Positions 43,246 to 54,400 of a DNA stretch of 64,000 nucleotides are shown here, piece by piece; positions within the stretch are counted from its first letter, which is position 1, and each line of letters starts with the position of its first letter. This DNA is from Muraenolepis orangiensis. Lineage: Eukaryota; Chordata; Actinopteri; Gadiformes; Muraenolepididae. Made by a program: the position numbers and the translations under genes. The notes under the pieces are model-generated. The model had not been told where the DNA came from and did not search any database. It was given only the letters and a program-made list of their open reading frames with translations. The DNA lies in NCBI GenBank assembly GCA_027704905.1, contig CM051021.1, positions 1,485,490-1,549,489 of the forward strand, read 5' to 3'.

Positions 43246-46200
43246 CACTCCCCCCTCAAAGGTGTGTACGTCCCGTTACACCTACACTGATATCTGGGAT
43301 CTTGCAGTATGTCTATGAAAGCAGAGCTTATACCCTGGAACAGTGACTGCACCAAAGACACAAAGGGATTCCCTAATTGTGTATAATGCAGTCTATCTGG
43401 GGGGGTTCTGTGTCTAGTGGGCTGTATACGTGGGATGTCTTGTTCAATCTCATCTCTTATAGTTCCAACCTCAGTGGCCTCAGGCTGCTGCTCTTGGGGA
43501 CCTTCATCACTGTTAGACATGTCGGAGGGCACTGGAAGGCCTTCCGCCATTTCACTGGGAGCATCCTCTGGAACTTCACAAAGCCTCTCAAATGAGCATC
43601 TCCGCTTTGCCGCTAGCCCCGATGAGGAAGTGCCTCCCTCAGGCTCTGGATCAGCTGGTTTCTCTCTTGCAGTTTCAGTCTCAGGTGGGGTTTCTCCTTC
43701 AACCTCAAGTTCAGGTAAACTCTCTTTCCCAGGATCACGTGGAAGGGGGTGCAGCTTCCCCGGAACAACCATAGCTGGCCGTGCTTCCTGCATTGGTTGG
43801 TTCCTCTCCCTCTGTACTGGTTCCATGTCTGACAAGGTTCTAGTGTCAACCTCAACTGTTCCTCCATACGGGTAGTAGTAAACACATCCCTCCTCGGAAT
43901 CAGATGGATCTCTCATGTCTTCAGGTTCTTCATCATCCTCGATGCCTGGGTTTTGTCGCGTTTGAGGCCTACGGATGCCCCTTTTTGGAGCTGGACCTTC
44001 CGGTTCAACCACAGGTAGGAACCCACAGGGTAGTAACAAGTCCCGGTGCAGGGTCCGAAGGGGGCCATCTTTGGAGTCTGGCCGGACAGTGTACACAGGA
44101 AGATCGCTAGCACGTCGGACCACCACATGCACGCCAGACTCCCACTTGTCGGCCAACTTGTGCTTCCCTCTTATCCGGACATTCCGCACAAGAACACGAT
44201 CACCTGCTTCCAGGGTTGAGTCCACGACCCTCTTGTCGAATCTGCGCTTGTTGCGGTCAGCCGTCTTTGCCGCATTCCGGGTGGCAATTTTATAACTCTC
44301 TTCCAATCGACTTCTCAGATCGTGCACATACTGAGAGTGTGACTTTTGAGGCTTGTTGACAGGTAGGCCGAAAGCCAGATCGATTGGCAGTCGGGGTTGT
44401 CGTCCAAACATCAACTCATATGGAGAAAATCCAGTCACATCGTTTCTCGTACAGTTGTACGCGTGCACTAGCGGCTTGACGAAATCCTTCCAGTGAGTCT
44501 TGTTCTTGTTTTCCAGGGTTCCCAACATCTGGAGGAGTGTCCTGTTGAAACGTTCCACTGGGTTCCCTCTTGGGTGATATGGTGTGGTTCTAGTTTTCTG
44601 GATACCAGCGATGCGGCACAGCTCTTTGATGGTGTGCGACTCGAAGTCTGGCCCTTGGTCACTATGGAGCCTTTCAGGGAACCCATAATGCACGAGGAAG
44701 TTGTCCCATAAACACTTTGCCACTGTCTGTGCTTTCTGATTTGGGGTAGGGACAGCAACTGCGTACTTTGTGAAGTGGTCCGTGATCACCAGTACGTCTC
44801 TTGTGTTAGTCCGATCAGGCTCTATGGAGAGAAAGTCCATGCAGACCAGCTCCAATGGCCTGCTGGTTGTGATGTTCACCAGAGGGGCTGCTCTCTCCTG
44901 CTGAGTTTTCCGGCGAACACAACGTTCACATCTCTTGATTTTCTCTTCCACATCCACAGACATCCTTGGCCAATAAAACCTGGACCTTGCAAGGTCAAGA
45001 GTTCGTTCTGCACCTAGGTGACCTAGGTCATCGTGTAGGCTTCTTAGTACAGTAGCCCTTAAGTCTGCGGGGAGCGCCAGCTGGTACACTAGGTCCCCTT
45101 GATCTTGTCTCCTTCTGTATAACACCCCATTTCTTATCTCCAACCGATTCCACTCTCTCAACCACAAGCCTATGTCAGGGAGTTCTCTCCTTTGGGTAGG
45201 AGGAGGCTTTTCTCCAGTTTGCAGCTGTTCTATGACCGCCCTAAGATCTGGGTCTGCTCTCTGCCGTTCCATCAAGTCCTCTTCCGACAGATGTGGAATT
45301 ACCGGAAGACCATGCTCATTTTCCCGTTGGAACCCGCTGGGTAGAGCATCGGTGTGCAGGGCTAGGGACTCCACTAAAGCCACAGGCGAGTACGGAGGCC
45401 CAAGACTTGCATTCGGTTGATAGACCTGATGTTTCTCACAGATGGCGGTCACTACTTCGGGAAGGACATCGGTGTGCTCCATATCCATCAGATGGTGTAG
45501 TGTGAACTGCTTGATCCTATCTCTCTCTTTCTGTGACACTGGGTCATCCATGAGATCACCATGGGGCCGTCGGGAGAGCCCATCTGCATCTTGGTTCTGC
45601 CTTCCTGCTCTGTACTGAAGTTTGAAGGAATATGTCGACAGGCTTGACAACCACCTATAACTCATGGCGTCCAGCTTGGCTGATGTCAGGATGTAAGTTA
45701 GCGGATTGCTATCAGTTACAGCCGTGAAGTCTGTCCCGTAGAGATAATCACTAAACTTTGCAGTGACAGCCCATTTGAGAGCTAGGAATTCAAGCTTGTG
45801 AGCAGGGTACTTGGCTTCGCTCTTAGTCAGCCCTCTGCTCGCAAAAGCTATGGCTCTTTTCTTCCCGTCCTGCTCCTGGTATAACGCTGCGCCCAGTCCA
45901 GTGGTACTGGCGTCTGTATGTAATATGTACGGACGTTTTGGGTCAGCGAATCCCAGCACTGGAGCAGAGGTGAGCTTCTCGATCAAGGTCTCAAATGCCT
46001 GCTGGCAGGGTGGTGTCCATCTATCGCCGAAAGATCCACCAGGATTGAAGTACTGTTTATCCGGCTCTTTCTTCTTCTTGCTGCTCTTCCGAAGTGGAGG
46101 ATACCCTGCGGTAAGGTCGTTCAAGGGCTTTGTGATCTTAGCGTAGTCCTGAACGAACCTTCGGTAGTACCCGGAAAACCCAAGGAAGGACCTCAGCTGT

Positions 46201-47984
46201 TGAAGATTTGTGGGCCTCGGCCAGGTCTCTAGGGCCTCTATCTTTCCGGGATCTGTCTCAACTCCATGTTGGGAGACTATGTGACCCAAGTATTTTACAG
46301 ATGTTTGGAAAAACTTGCATTTCTCCGGAGACAGCTTCAGCCCGTACTCCTTTAATTGTCGAAGGACGTGTGTTAGTCGAGATTCGTGTTCCTCCAGGGT
46401 TTCAGAGAAGACAATGATGTCGTCGATGAACACCAGTGCTTCTTTCCTGTTGAGGTCCCCTATACACTTCTCCATTAGCCTTTGGAACGAACTAGGTGCG
46501 TTCGTGATCCCTTGTGGCATTCTGTTGAACTCCCAGAACCCGAGGGGGCACACAAAGGCGGTTTTCTGCTTATCAGCCTCTTCCATCTCGATCTGGTAAT
46601 AGCCTGACTTCAGATCAAGAACAGAGAACCACTTTGACCCAGTCAGCACAGAGAAAACTCCTTCCAGGTTGGGCAGAGCGTAGGCATCCTTTATGGTCTG
46701 AGAATTAAGTTTCCTGAAGTCAATGCACAGGCGCACTGAGTTGTTCTTCTTCCGGACCACAACGATAGGGGATGCGAAAGGAGACTCTGACTCACGAATG
46801 ATGCCTGCTGCCAGCAGCTCCTGAAGGTGCTTCCGCACTGCGTCCACATCCTGAGGATGGATAGGCCTGGCTCTATGTTTGAAGGGGGTCTCATCACAGA
46901 GTTTGATATGATGCTTCACGTCATCAGTGTGGCCGTAGTCAAGATCATTTTGGGCGAACACCTCTGGCATAGAGTTCAACAGCTCTGTTATTCTGTCTTT
47001 CCACTTTAATGGCACAGGGGAGTTATCAAAGTCAAATTCCATCTTGGGCCTGACTAGCTCTGTCACTTGGTCAGTAGATTTCCTCAGATTAGCAGAGGGC
47101 TCCTTCCCCACCACTCTTTGGATAGAGTGTATCTCAGCTAGCACGGTCCTTGGGGGAATCACTATGTCACTCTGTGTTTCATTCCTGATCAGGACAGGCA
47201 AGTGGCAGGGGCGCTTATCTGGCAAGGTGTGCAAGCTGCTAGCTACCAGCAACCCACTGGGCAGGGACGACTCGGATGGTGGCTCTATAATGACCCATTT
47301 TTCTGTGTGGCTTCCAGTCACATGGATTAGTCCCTCCAGGACCACCGTGCTGCCAGCTGGTACAACTTCGGGTGTGTTTCCCTTCACCTTCACTCTTCCC
47401 AGGTTGCCATTGCATGCCTGTTCCTGTCGTATCTTAAGGGTCTTGAGGACGGCACGGTATCCATAGAATGATGCCTGAGGACTGCCCGCATTTTCCTGTG
47501 TATAGCTAGAGTAAAGGGTATCTAGAGAGTTGGTACCAATAAGGATTTGGGGCGTGTTAGTCATATCTGGGACCACTAAGGCTAATGTGGGCACTTCAGT
47601 TTCAATTCCCAGAAACTCTTTTGGGAATGTTAAATTCAGCTCTACATACCCAAGGTATGGCACTGCCTGTCCATTTGCTCCCTCCACTTCCAACAAGTCG
47701 TTCAATGATTTCATTGGGCGAGTTGACAAGTGACTCTTATAGAGTGACAGGGGAATGGTGGTGACCTGGGATCCGGTGTCTAAGAGACAGTTGATTTCTT
47801 TTCCTCCTATTTTGATCAGAGCTGTGCACTTCATGCCTACCAATCCTCTAGGTAGCTTGATGGAAGATAATTTACTTTGAGCACTTTTGCTGATCACTGG
47901 TTCAGTTCTTTTAGGGCGCATCTCTTTTCTCTTGGTCCCTGTTTGCCCTCCAACAGAAACCGTCAGCAGTTTAACTGGTCCCAT
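43227..47984 (-). CDS. pol: Ty3/gypsy Pol polyprotein, copy a
   Basis: 1585 codons, uninterrupted. The polyprotein would be cleaved in the particle to copy RNA into DNA and integrate it. Protease: DTGSQ at 69-73. Reverse transcriptase: about 380-570, with catalytic D457 (VLDLKSGYYQ) and FIDD at 519-522. RNase H: D691, E732 and D758. Integrase: zinc finger H984, H989, C1019, C1022, then D1050, D1109 and E1144 with 34 residues between the last two. A GPY-like region follows near 1260-1300 and then an acidic Pro/Glu-rich tail. Order PR-RT-RH-IN is Ty3/gypsy; there is no chromodomain and no env. The frame overlaps gag by 22 nt in -1 phase. Translation probably enters by frameshift (see 47969); the ATG at 47984 is an alternative. 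The stop is a TAG inside the LTR. Confidence 0.97.
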   Translation of the reverse strand: MGPVKLLTVSVGGQTGTKRKEMRPKRTEPVISKSAQSKLSSIKLPRGLVGMKCTALIKIGGKEINCLLDTGSQVTTIPLSLYKSHLSTRPMKSLNDLLEVEGANGQAVPYLGYVELNLTFPKEFLGIETEVPTLALVVPDMTNTPQILIGTNSLDTLYSSYTQENAGSPQASFYGYRAVLKTLKIRQEQACNGNLGRVKVKGNTPEVVPAGSTVVLEGLIHVTGSHTEKWVIIEPPSESSLPSGLLVASSLHTLPDKRPCHLPVLIRNETQSDIVIPPRTVLAEIHSIQRVVGKEPSANLRKSTDQVTELVRPKMEFDFDNSPVPLKWKDRITELLNSMPEVFAQNDLDYGHTDDVKHHIKLCDETPFKHRARPIHPQDVDAVRKHLQELLAAGIIRESESPFASPIVVVRKKNNSVRLCIDFRKLNSQTIKDAYALPNLEGVFSVLTGSKWFSVLDLKSGYYQIEMEEADKQKTAFVCPLGFWEFNRMPQGITNAPSSFQRLMEKCIGDLNRKEALVFIDDIIVFSETLEEHESRLTHVLRQLKEYGLKLSPEKCKFFQTSVKYLGHIVSQHGVETDPGKIEALETWPRPTNLQQLRSFLGFSGYYRRFVQDYAKITKPLNDLTAGYPPLRKSSKKKKEPDKQYFNPGGSFGDRWTPPCQQAFETLIEKLTSAPVLGFADPKRPYILHTDASTTGLGAALYQEQDGKKRAIAFASRGLTKSEAKYPAHKLEFLALKWAVTAKFSDYLYGTDFTAVTDSNPLTYILTSAKLDAMSYRWLSSLSTYSFKLQYRAGRQNQDADGLSRRPHGDLMDDPVSQKERDRIKQFTLHHLMDMEHTDVLPEVVTAICEKHQVYQPNASLGPPYSPVALVESLALHTDALPSGFQRENEHGLPVIPHLSEEDLMERQRADPDLRAVIEQLQTGEKPPPTQRRELPDIGLWLREWNRLEIRNGVLYRRRQDQGDLVYQLALPADLRATVLRSLHDDLGHLGAERTLDLARSRFYWPRMSVDVEEKIKRCERCVRRKTQQERAAPLVNITTSRPLELVCMDFLSIEPDRTNTRDVLVITDHFTKYAVAVPTPNQKAQTVAKCLWDNFLVHYGFPERLHSDQGPDFESHTIKELCRIAGIQKTRTTPYHPRGNPVERFNRTLLQMLGTLENKNKTHWKDFVKPLVHAYNCTRNDVTGFSPYELMFGRQPRLPIDLAFGLPVNKPQKSHSQYVHDLRSRLEESYKIATRNAAKTADRNKRRFDKRVVDSTLEAGDRVLVRNVRIRGKHKLADKWESGVHVVVRRASDLPVYTVRPDSKDGPLRTLHRDLLLPCGFLPVVEPEGPAPKRGIRRPQTRQNPGIEDDEEPEDMRDPSDSEEGCVYYYPYGGTVEVDTRTLSDMEPVQRERNQPMQEARPAMVVPGKLHPLPRDPGKESLPELEVEGETPPETETAREKPADPEPEGGTSSSGLAAKRRCSFERLCEVPEDAPSEMAEGLPVPSDMSNSDEGPQEQQPEATEVGTIRDEIEQDIPRIQPTRHRTPPDRLHYTQLGNPFVSLVQSLFQGISSAFIDILQDPRYQCRCNGTYTPLRGECVTPGY
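43246..43260 (-). other. Polypurine tract, copy a
   Basis: TTTGAGGGGGGAGTG directly before the 3' LTR on the minus strand: the expected primer for plus-strand DNA synthesis. It is also pol coding sequence (L-R-G-E-C). Confidence 0.88.
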
Positions 47985-49765
47985 TTAATCTGCCTCTCTT
48001 TACACTGGTGCCTCTTTTCTTCAACCAGAGCAGGGTTCGGTTCATCTTCACAGTTTGGAGCAATGTGCCCATCTTCTCCGCAATGGAAACAGTACCAAGG
48101 ACGGGGCCTGGAAGAAGCAGGGGCCCCACGATATGACTGCTCGGTTGCCTCATGGTCGGTTTTGATCGCCACACCTTTTGATCGTGGATTCCTCCTTATC
48201 TGATCGTCTTGCACTCGAAATGCAGTCATCTGAGCTTGGAGCTCGACGACTTGTCTCTTTAGTGCAGTAACCTCAGCTGATTCTGGCGGTTTCTTCTTGG
48301 TCGTTGGTTTAGCTGGTGCCTGCATGGCAACGACTTGAGCTTGAAGCTCAGAAACCTGTTCTCTCAGGGTATCAGTTTCAGTGGTGGTGGCCTCTGAGTC
48401 TTCCCAGGTGTGAGCAGCTTGACTGTGCACGACCGTTCTAGTCTTGGGAGCAGTGGAAACTTGCCTGTCTAGGCCAAGATGTCTTCTCATGCGATCTTCC
48501 TTCGCCGCGTGTCTATCCTCTTCTGTTCTGATAAGAAACACCAGCTCGGCGAACGAAGGCGGCTGTGCTTTCTTCTGTTCCAATTGAAGGTCTCTGATCA
48601 GCTCACGATTCCAACAGCCTCTGCAGAATTGCTTCAAGAGACATCGACCTCTTTCCTCCTCCACAATACCACCTCGTCTGATAGCTGTGCTCAGGGTGAT
48701 TTGTAGTCTATTCAGGTAACTTGAGGGTCTTTCACCAGTGTTTTGAAAGGTGCCCATTAACTTGGCAACCAAGTCGTCTCCATCTTCCACTGACCCATAG
48801 ACCGAGTCCAGGAGCTCAAGATATTCTGAAGGTGAGGCTCTGGGACCAACCTGTTTGATGACATCGGTGGCAGGGGGCAGTAGACTGTCGGCGATTTTCT
48901 GTGTTCTATGCAGGTCAGAGATGGATGGGTCCGTCATCAGGAGTTCAACACTCGCACGCCAGGTGTCATAATCGGGTTCATTATTAGGACGAGGACTTCT
49001 CCCAGAGAAGACTCGAAGACGAACAGAGATCTCTTGGTGAGACCTGGCAGCCTCAGTCTTCACGATGTGTTCAACTATTATCTTTTGCACACTAGGAGGG
49101 TTAACCGTCGTCATGGAGAGAACTGGTTGGATCATCGCGGAAACATGACCACTCCCTGCTCCTGCTAGGGTTTGGTGTGTTGCAGTTCGCTCGAGTCCCT
49201 TGGCTGGGCTTTTAGGTGTGTCATACTCGGGGTTCCACTCAGGGGAAGCGTGCGGGGAACCCACGGTGGTGGTTGCTTCAGCAGCTTCACTCCCTAGGTT
49301 CTGGGGCTCCGTCTCTAAGTTTGGCAGCTCTTGGGCTGGGGGATTAATCCCTCCCGCTGGGACCATCTTTGTCAACTCCTCCTGAAGTACTTCTTGGAAA
49401 GACCTCCCACTTGTTCTTGCTATATCTTGCAATGTGTCAAGGTATCCATTGGTGGCGCTACTACTAGCATCATGTGTGTAGACACTATCTAAAGCACGCA
49501 CATTAAAGGTGACATTGGCGTCACGGAGACTCTTGTAGCCTAGGGGCAGTAAGGGTCTTAATGTCTGCATAGCGATGCCATCGCTCTTAAACTCAACTAT
49601 GACGTGATGGTGAAATTCTGAGTTATGGTCATCGATCAGCAAAAGGCGATTTATAGGGCCATGGGATACTAATGTTTCCTCAAGCTCTTTGGGGTTAATC
49701 AGCGGAGTGCCATCAACAATGACAGAGTTAGGGATATCTACATGTTCAGCCTTCACTATATCCAT
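47963..49765 (-). CDS. gag: Ty3/gypsy Gag with PNMA-like organisation, copy a
   Basis: 600 codons from the first ATG after the 5' leader. Residues about 1-95 resemble the RRM-like N-terminal domain of PNMA proteins (NPKELEETLVSHGPINRLLL). About 235-430 is the capsid (VFSGRSPRPNNEPDYDTWR start, later GERPSSYLNRLQ and LLKQFCRGCWNRELI). About 455-530 contains two coiled-coil stretches (LREQVSELQAQVV, ALKRQVVELQAQM). The CCHC knuckle has C559, C562, H567 and C572. It would assemble the particle and bind element RNA. Host PNMA genes are known domesticated Ty3/gypsy gags; this is the transposon form. The identification with PNMA rests on motif order read by eye. Confidence 0.93.
   Translation of the reverse strand: MDIVKAEHVDIPNSVIVDGTPLINPKELEETLVSHGPINRLLLIDDHNSEFHHHVIVEFKSDGIAMQTLRPLLPLGYKSLRDANVTFNVRALDSVYTHDASSSATNGYLDTLQDIARTSGRSFQEVLQEELTKMVPAGGINPPAQELPNLETEPQNLGSEAAEATTTVGSPHASPEWNPEYDTPKSPAKGLERTATHQTLAGAGSGHVSAMIQPVLSMTTVNPPSVQKIIVEHIVKTEAARSHQEISVRLRVFSGRSPRPNNEPDYDTWRASVELLMTDPSISDLHRTQKIADSLLPPATDVIKQVGPRASPSEYLELLDSVYGSVEDGDDLVAKLMGTFQNTGERPSSYLNRLQITLSTAIRRGGIVEEERGRCLLKQFCRGCWNRELIRDLQLEQKKAQPPSFAELVFLIRTEEDRHAAKEDRMRRHLGLDRQVSTAPKTRTVVHSQAAHTWEDSEATTTETDTLREQVSELQAQVVAMQAPAKPTTKKKPPESAEVTALKRQVVELQAQMTAFRVQDDQIRRNPRSKGVAIKTDHEATEQSYRGAPASSRPRPWYCFHCGEDGHIAPNCEDEPNPALVEEKRHQCKERQIKWDQLNC
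47969..47975 (-). promoter_or_regulatory. Candidate -1 frameshift heptamer, copy a
   Basis: G-TTA-AAC on the minus strand, with TTA and AAC as gag-frame codons, one codon before the gag stop (TGC then TGA). A -1 slip there continues as V-K-L-L-T-V-S in the pol frame. The same heptamer is a known -1 site in arteriviruses. No downstream structure was computed. Confidence 0.7.
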
Positions 49766-49839
49766 TTTAAGGCTTTTAGATTACTATCATCGATTGTCTT
49801 TTCCTGTGGTGTGATCACTCTTGTACAAACACAGTCTCT

Positions 49840-49857
49840 CTCCTGGCTGGCTCGCCA
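49840..49857 (-). other. Candidate primer-binding site, copy a
   Basis: TGGCGAGCCAGCCAGGAG on the minus strand, six bases after the LTR. It begins TGG as expected for pairing with a tRNA CCA end. The tRNA was not identified. Confidence 0.6.
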
Positions 49858-49863
49858 ACTTTA

Positions 49864-51400
49864 TGTAACACTAGCTTAGTAACTAGACAAGGTATCTATA
49901 TATGGGTTTGGGCCAGATCAGAAGAAACCAAGTTCGCCTCGGAAGAGAGATGGTCTGCACAAGAATGAAGCACTGACAACAGATCTATGTTTTGAAGGTA
50001 AGGAAATGTGTTTCTCTTTCCAGTTCTTCCTTACCTTCTTTGGTTTATTTTCTTTCCACAAGTCAGGATAATACACTGTACAATGAATTAAACAAAATGA
50101 ATGAATATGTACAAAACACCCTGGGTCTGATGCCCAAACCTTCCCTGGTTCCACTACTTTAGTTACTATTTTAATTATATCTACTCACTGTTTTAATTAT
50201 TATCTATATACTATTTTAATTATTATCTATTTACTGTTTTAATTATTATCTATATACTATTTTAATTATTATCTATATACTATTTTAATTATTATCTATA
50301 TGCTATTTCAATATTATAACTTAAACTAACTGGATTAGCTAATTCTAGGAACCAGGACTCTTAATATTTGAAAGAAGACCCTTATATCCAAACCATCTCA
50401 AATCAAAAGCTCTGTTAACACAAAAGCAATAAAACAAACAAAATGGTTTCCCTGAGCAGTGTACTTAACAAAGAACCTGAATCCTATTACAACTTAGTTA
50501 TCTCTATCCATTTACACACAACGACTTCACTCATTCCATGAATGGTGGTCAAACTCTGTCCATGTGTTCAGGGAACTTGGTGTCCGTGGCCCTTTAAATC
50601 AGTTCAGTGATACGAATCCATCCTGGGAAACGTGTCGTTGAGTGCGCTTATCCTACCGCTCTGTAGAAGGCGCGGTTTAACTCTGTCCTTGTTCACTTCA
50701 CAGGTCGTTCTCGTGGGAGGCTCGCCAGCCTGTCCGCCGCCGATGCAGTCCAAAGGAACCAGCAGACGAACAGACGAATCCAGGATCCAAATCAGTCCAA
50801 CACAAAACCCAGCCTTGCAATACAAAACCATACGTGCATATCAACGTCTCATTCAATAAAGTGCATTTACAACCTGTACCTGGGTTCAACTCTTTTCATT
50901 ATGTCATGCATCACATGGCTGTATAGCGGCCCCTCGTGCTTTTGAGGAACAATGTTGCGACATTCCAACTATCGTTATACCGCACATTACACTCAATTAT
51001 CATGTTACCACAACTTTCTAATAGTCACATTTCTCTTGTTTGAGACTCACCAAGGATTTCTCTGATGCTAACTAGCAACCGTCTCGACGAGTGTGTGCTG
51101 AATCCCTTCGCACACTTCTCACAATATCCACAAAGGTTCTTCTTTCTAATTCAATTCAGGATATCATACCAGTATTCTCTCTTCTATCAGTAATCTGAGG
51201 ATAGTTATCATATACCAACGGGACGATGTCTTAAACATCCACACCTCATGTCATTCCTGACTCGACCAAGGAAAATCTGGTATTGACCGGAGTTCACGGT
51301 AAACGTAGGAGGCGGGCCTAACGCTCTGATTGGTCAAATCTCATTTCAATGTTAGAGATAAGTTTTGGAGTCATTGGAGCTCTAGTAACCAGGGGTTACA
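49864..51400 (-). repeat. LTR b (middle, shared)
   Basis: Same 1537-bp LTR. It is the 3' LTR of copy b and the 5' LTR of copy a. No target duplication on either side. Confidence 0.95.
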
Positions 51401-54400
51401 CACTCCCCCCTCAAAGGTGTGTACGTCCCGTTACACCTACACTGATATCTGGGATCTTGCAGTATGTCTATGAAAGCAGAGCTTATACCCTGGAACAGTG
51501 ACTGCACCAAAGACACAAAGGGATTCCCTAATTGTGTATAATGCAGTCTATCTGGGGGGGTTCTGTGTCTAGTGGGCTGTATACGTGGGATGTCTTGTTC
51601 AATCTCATCTCTTATAGTTCCAACCTCAGTGGCCTCAGGCTGCTGCTCTTGGGGACCTTCATCACTGTTAGACATGTCGGAGGGCACTGGAAGGCCTTCC
51701 GCCATTTCACTGGGAGCATCCTCTGGAACTTCACAAAGCCTCTCAAATGAGCATCTCCGCTTTGCCGCTAGCCCCGATGAGGAAGTGCCTCCCTCAGGCT
51801 CTGGATCAGCTGGTTTCTCTCTTGCAGTTTCAGTCTCAGGTGGGGTTTCTCCTTCAACCTCAAGTTCAGGTAAACTCTCTTTCCCAGGATCACGTGGAAG
51901 GGGGTGCAGCTTCCCCGGAACAACCATAGCTGGCCGTGCTTCCTGCATTGGTTGGTTCCTCTCCCTCTGTACTGGTTCCATGTCTGACAAGGTTCTAGTG
52001 TCAACCTCAACTGTTCCTCCATACGGGTAGTAGTAAACACATCCCTCCTCGGAATCAGATGGATCTCTCATGTCTTCAGGTTCTTCATCATCCTCGATGC
52101 CTGGGTTTTGTCGCGTTTGAGGCCTACGGATGCCCCTTTTTGGAGCTGGACCTTCCGGTTCAACCACAGGTAGGAACCCACAGGGTAGTAACAAGTCCCG
52201 GTGCAGGGTCCGAAGGGGGCCATCTTTGGAGTCTGGCCGGACAGTGTACACAGGAAGATCGCTAGCACGTCGGACCACCACATGCACGCCAGACTCCCAC
52301 TTGTCGGCCAACTTGTGCTTCCCTCTTATCCGGACATTCCGCACAAGAACACGATCACCTGCTTCCAGGGTTGAGTCCACGACCCTCTTGTCGAATCTGC
52401 GCTTGTTGCGGTCAGCCGTCTTTGCCGCATTCCGGGTGGCAATTTTATAACTCTCTTCCAATCGACTTCTCAGATCGTGCACATACTGAGAGTGTGACTT
52501 TTGAGGCTTGTTGACAGGTAGGCCGAAAGCCAGATCGATTGGCAGTCGGGGTTGTCGTCCAAACATCAACTCATATGGAGAAAATCCAGTCACATCGTTT
52601 CTCGTACAGTTGTACGCGTGCACTAGCGGCTTGACGAAATCCTTCCAGTGAGTCTTGTTCTTGTTTTCCAGGGTTCCCAACATCTGGAGGAGTGTCCTGT
52701 TGAAACGTTCCACTGGGTTCCCTCTTGGGTGATATGGTGTGGTTCTAGTTTTCTGGATACCAGCGATGCGGCACAGCTCTTTGATGGTGTGCGACTCGAA
52801 GTCTGGCCCTTGGTCACTATGGAGCCTTTCAGGGAACCCATAATGCACGAGGAAGTTGTCCCATAAACACTTTGCCACTGTCTGTGCTTTCTGATTTGGG
52901 GTAGGGACAGCAACTGCGTACTTTGTGAAGTGGTCCGTGATCACCAGTACGTCTCTTGTGTTAGTCCGATCAGGCTCTATGGAGAGAAAGTCCATGCAGA
53001 CCAGCTCCAATGGCCTGCTGGTTGTGATGTTCACCAGAGGGGCTGCTCTCTCCTGCTGAGTTTTCCGGCGAACACAACGTTCACATCTCTTGATTTTCTC
53101 TTCCACATCCACAGACATCCTTGGCCAATAAAACCTGGACCTTGCAAGGTCAAGAGTTCGTTCTGCACCTAGGTGACCTAGGTCATCGTGTAGGCTTCTT
53201 AGTACAGTAGCCCTTAAGTCTGCGGGGAGCGCCAGCTGGTACACTAGGTCCCCTTGATCTTGTCTCCTTCTGTATAACACCCCATTTCTTATCTCCAACC
53301 GATTCCACTCTCTCAACCACAAGCCTATGTCAGGGAGTTCTCTCCTTTGGGTAGGAGGAGGCTTTTCTCCAGTTTGCAGCTGTTCTATGACCGCCCTAAG
53401 ATCTGGGTCTGCTCTCTGCCGTTCCATCAAGTCCTCTTCCGACAGATGTGGAATTACCGGAAGACCATGCTCATTTTCCCGTTGGAACCCGCTGGGTAGA
53501 GCATCGGTGTGCAGGGCTAGGGACTCCACTAAAGCCACAGGCGAGTACGGAGGCCCAAGACTTGCATTCGGTTGATAGACCTGATGTTTCTCACAGATGG
53601 CGGTCACTACTTCGGGAAGGACATCGGTGTGCTCCATATCCATCAGATGGTGTAGTGTGAACTGCTTGATCCTATCTCTCTCTTTCTGTGACACTGGGTC
53701 ATCCATGAGATCACCATGGGGCCGTCGGGAGAGCCCATCTGCATCTTGGTTCTGCCTTCCTGCTCTGTACTGAAGTTTGAAGGAATATGTCGACAGGCTT
53801 GACAACCACCTATAACTCATGGCGTCCAGCTTGGCTGATGTCAGGATGTAAGTTAGCGGATTGCTATCAGTTACAGCCGTGAAGTCTGTCCCGTAGAGAT
53901 AATCACTAAACTTTGCAGTGACAGCCCATTTGAGAGCTAGGAATTCAAGCTTGTGAGCAGGGTACTTGGCTTCGCTCTTAGTCAGCCCTCTGCTCGCAAA
54001 AGCTATGGCTCTTTTCTTCCCGTCCTGCTCCTGGTATAACGCTGCGCCCAGTCCAGTGGTACTGGCGTCTGTATGTAATATGTACGGACGTTTTGGGTCA
54101 GCGAATCCCAGCACTGGAGCAGAGGTGAGCTTCTCGATCAAGGTCTCAAATGCCTGCTGGCAGGGTGGTGTCCATCTATCGCCGAAAGATCCACCAGGAT
54201 TGAAGTACTGTTTATCCGGCTCTTTCTTCTTCTTGCTGCTCTTCCGAAGTGGAGGATACCCTGCGGTAAGGTCGTTCAAGGGCTTTGTGATCTTAGCGTA
54301 GTCCTGAACGAACCTTCGGTAGTACCCGGAAAACCCAAGGAAGGACCTCAGCTGTTGAAGATTTGTGGGCCTCGGCCAGGTCTCTAGGGCCTCTATCTTT

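Noticed and set aside
43226..43260. An env gene after pol
   Set aside because: Pol runs into the LTR, so there is no room for a third frame. This is a Ty3/gypsy retrotransposon, not an errantivirus-like element.
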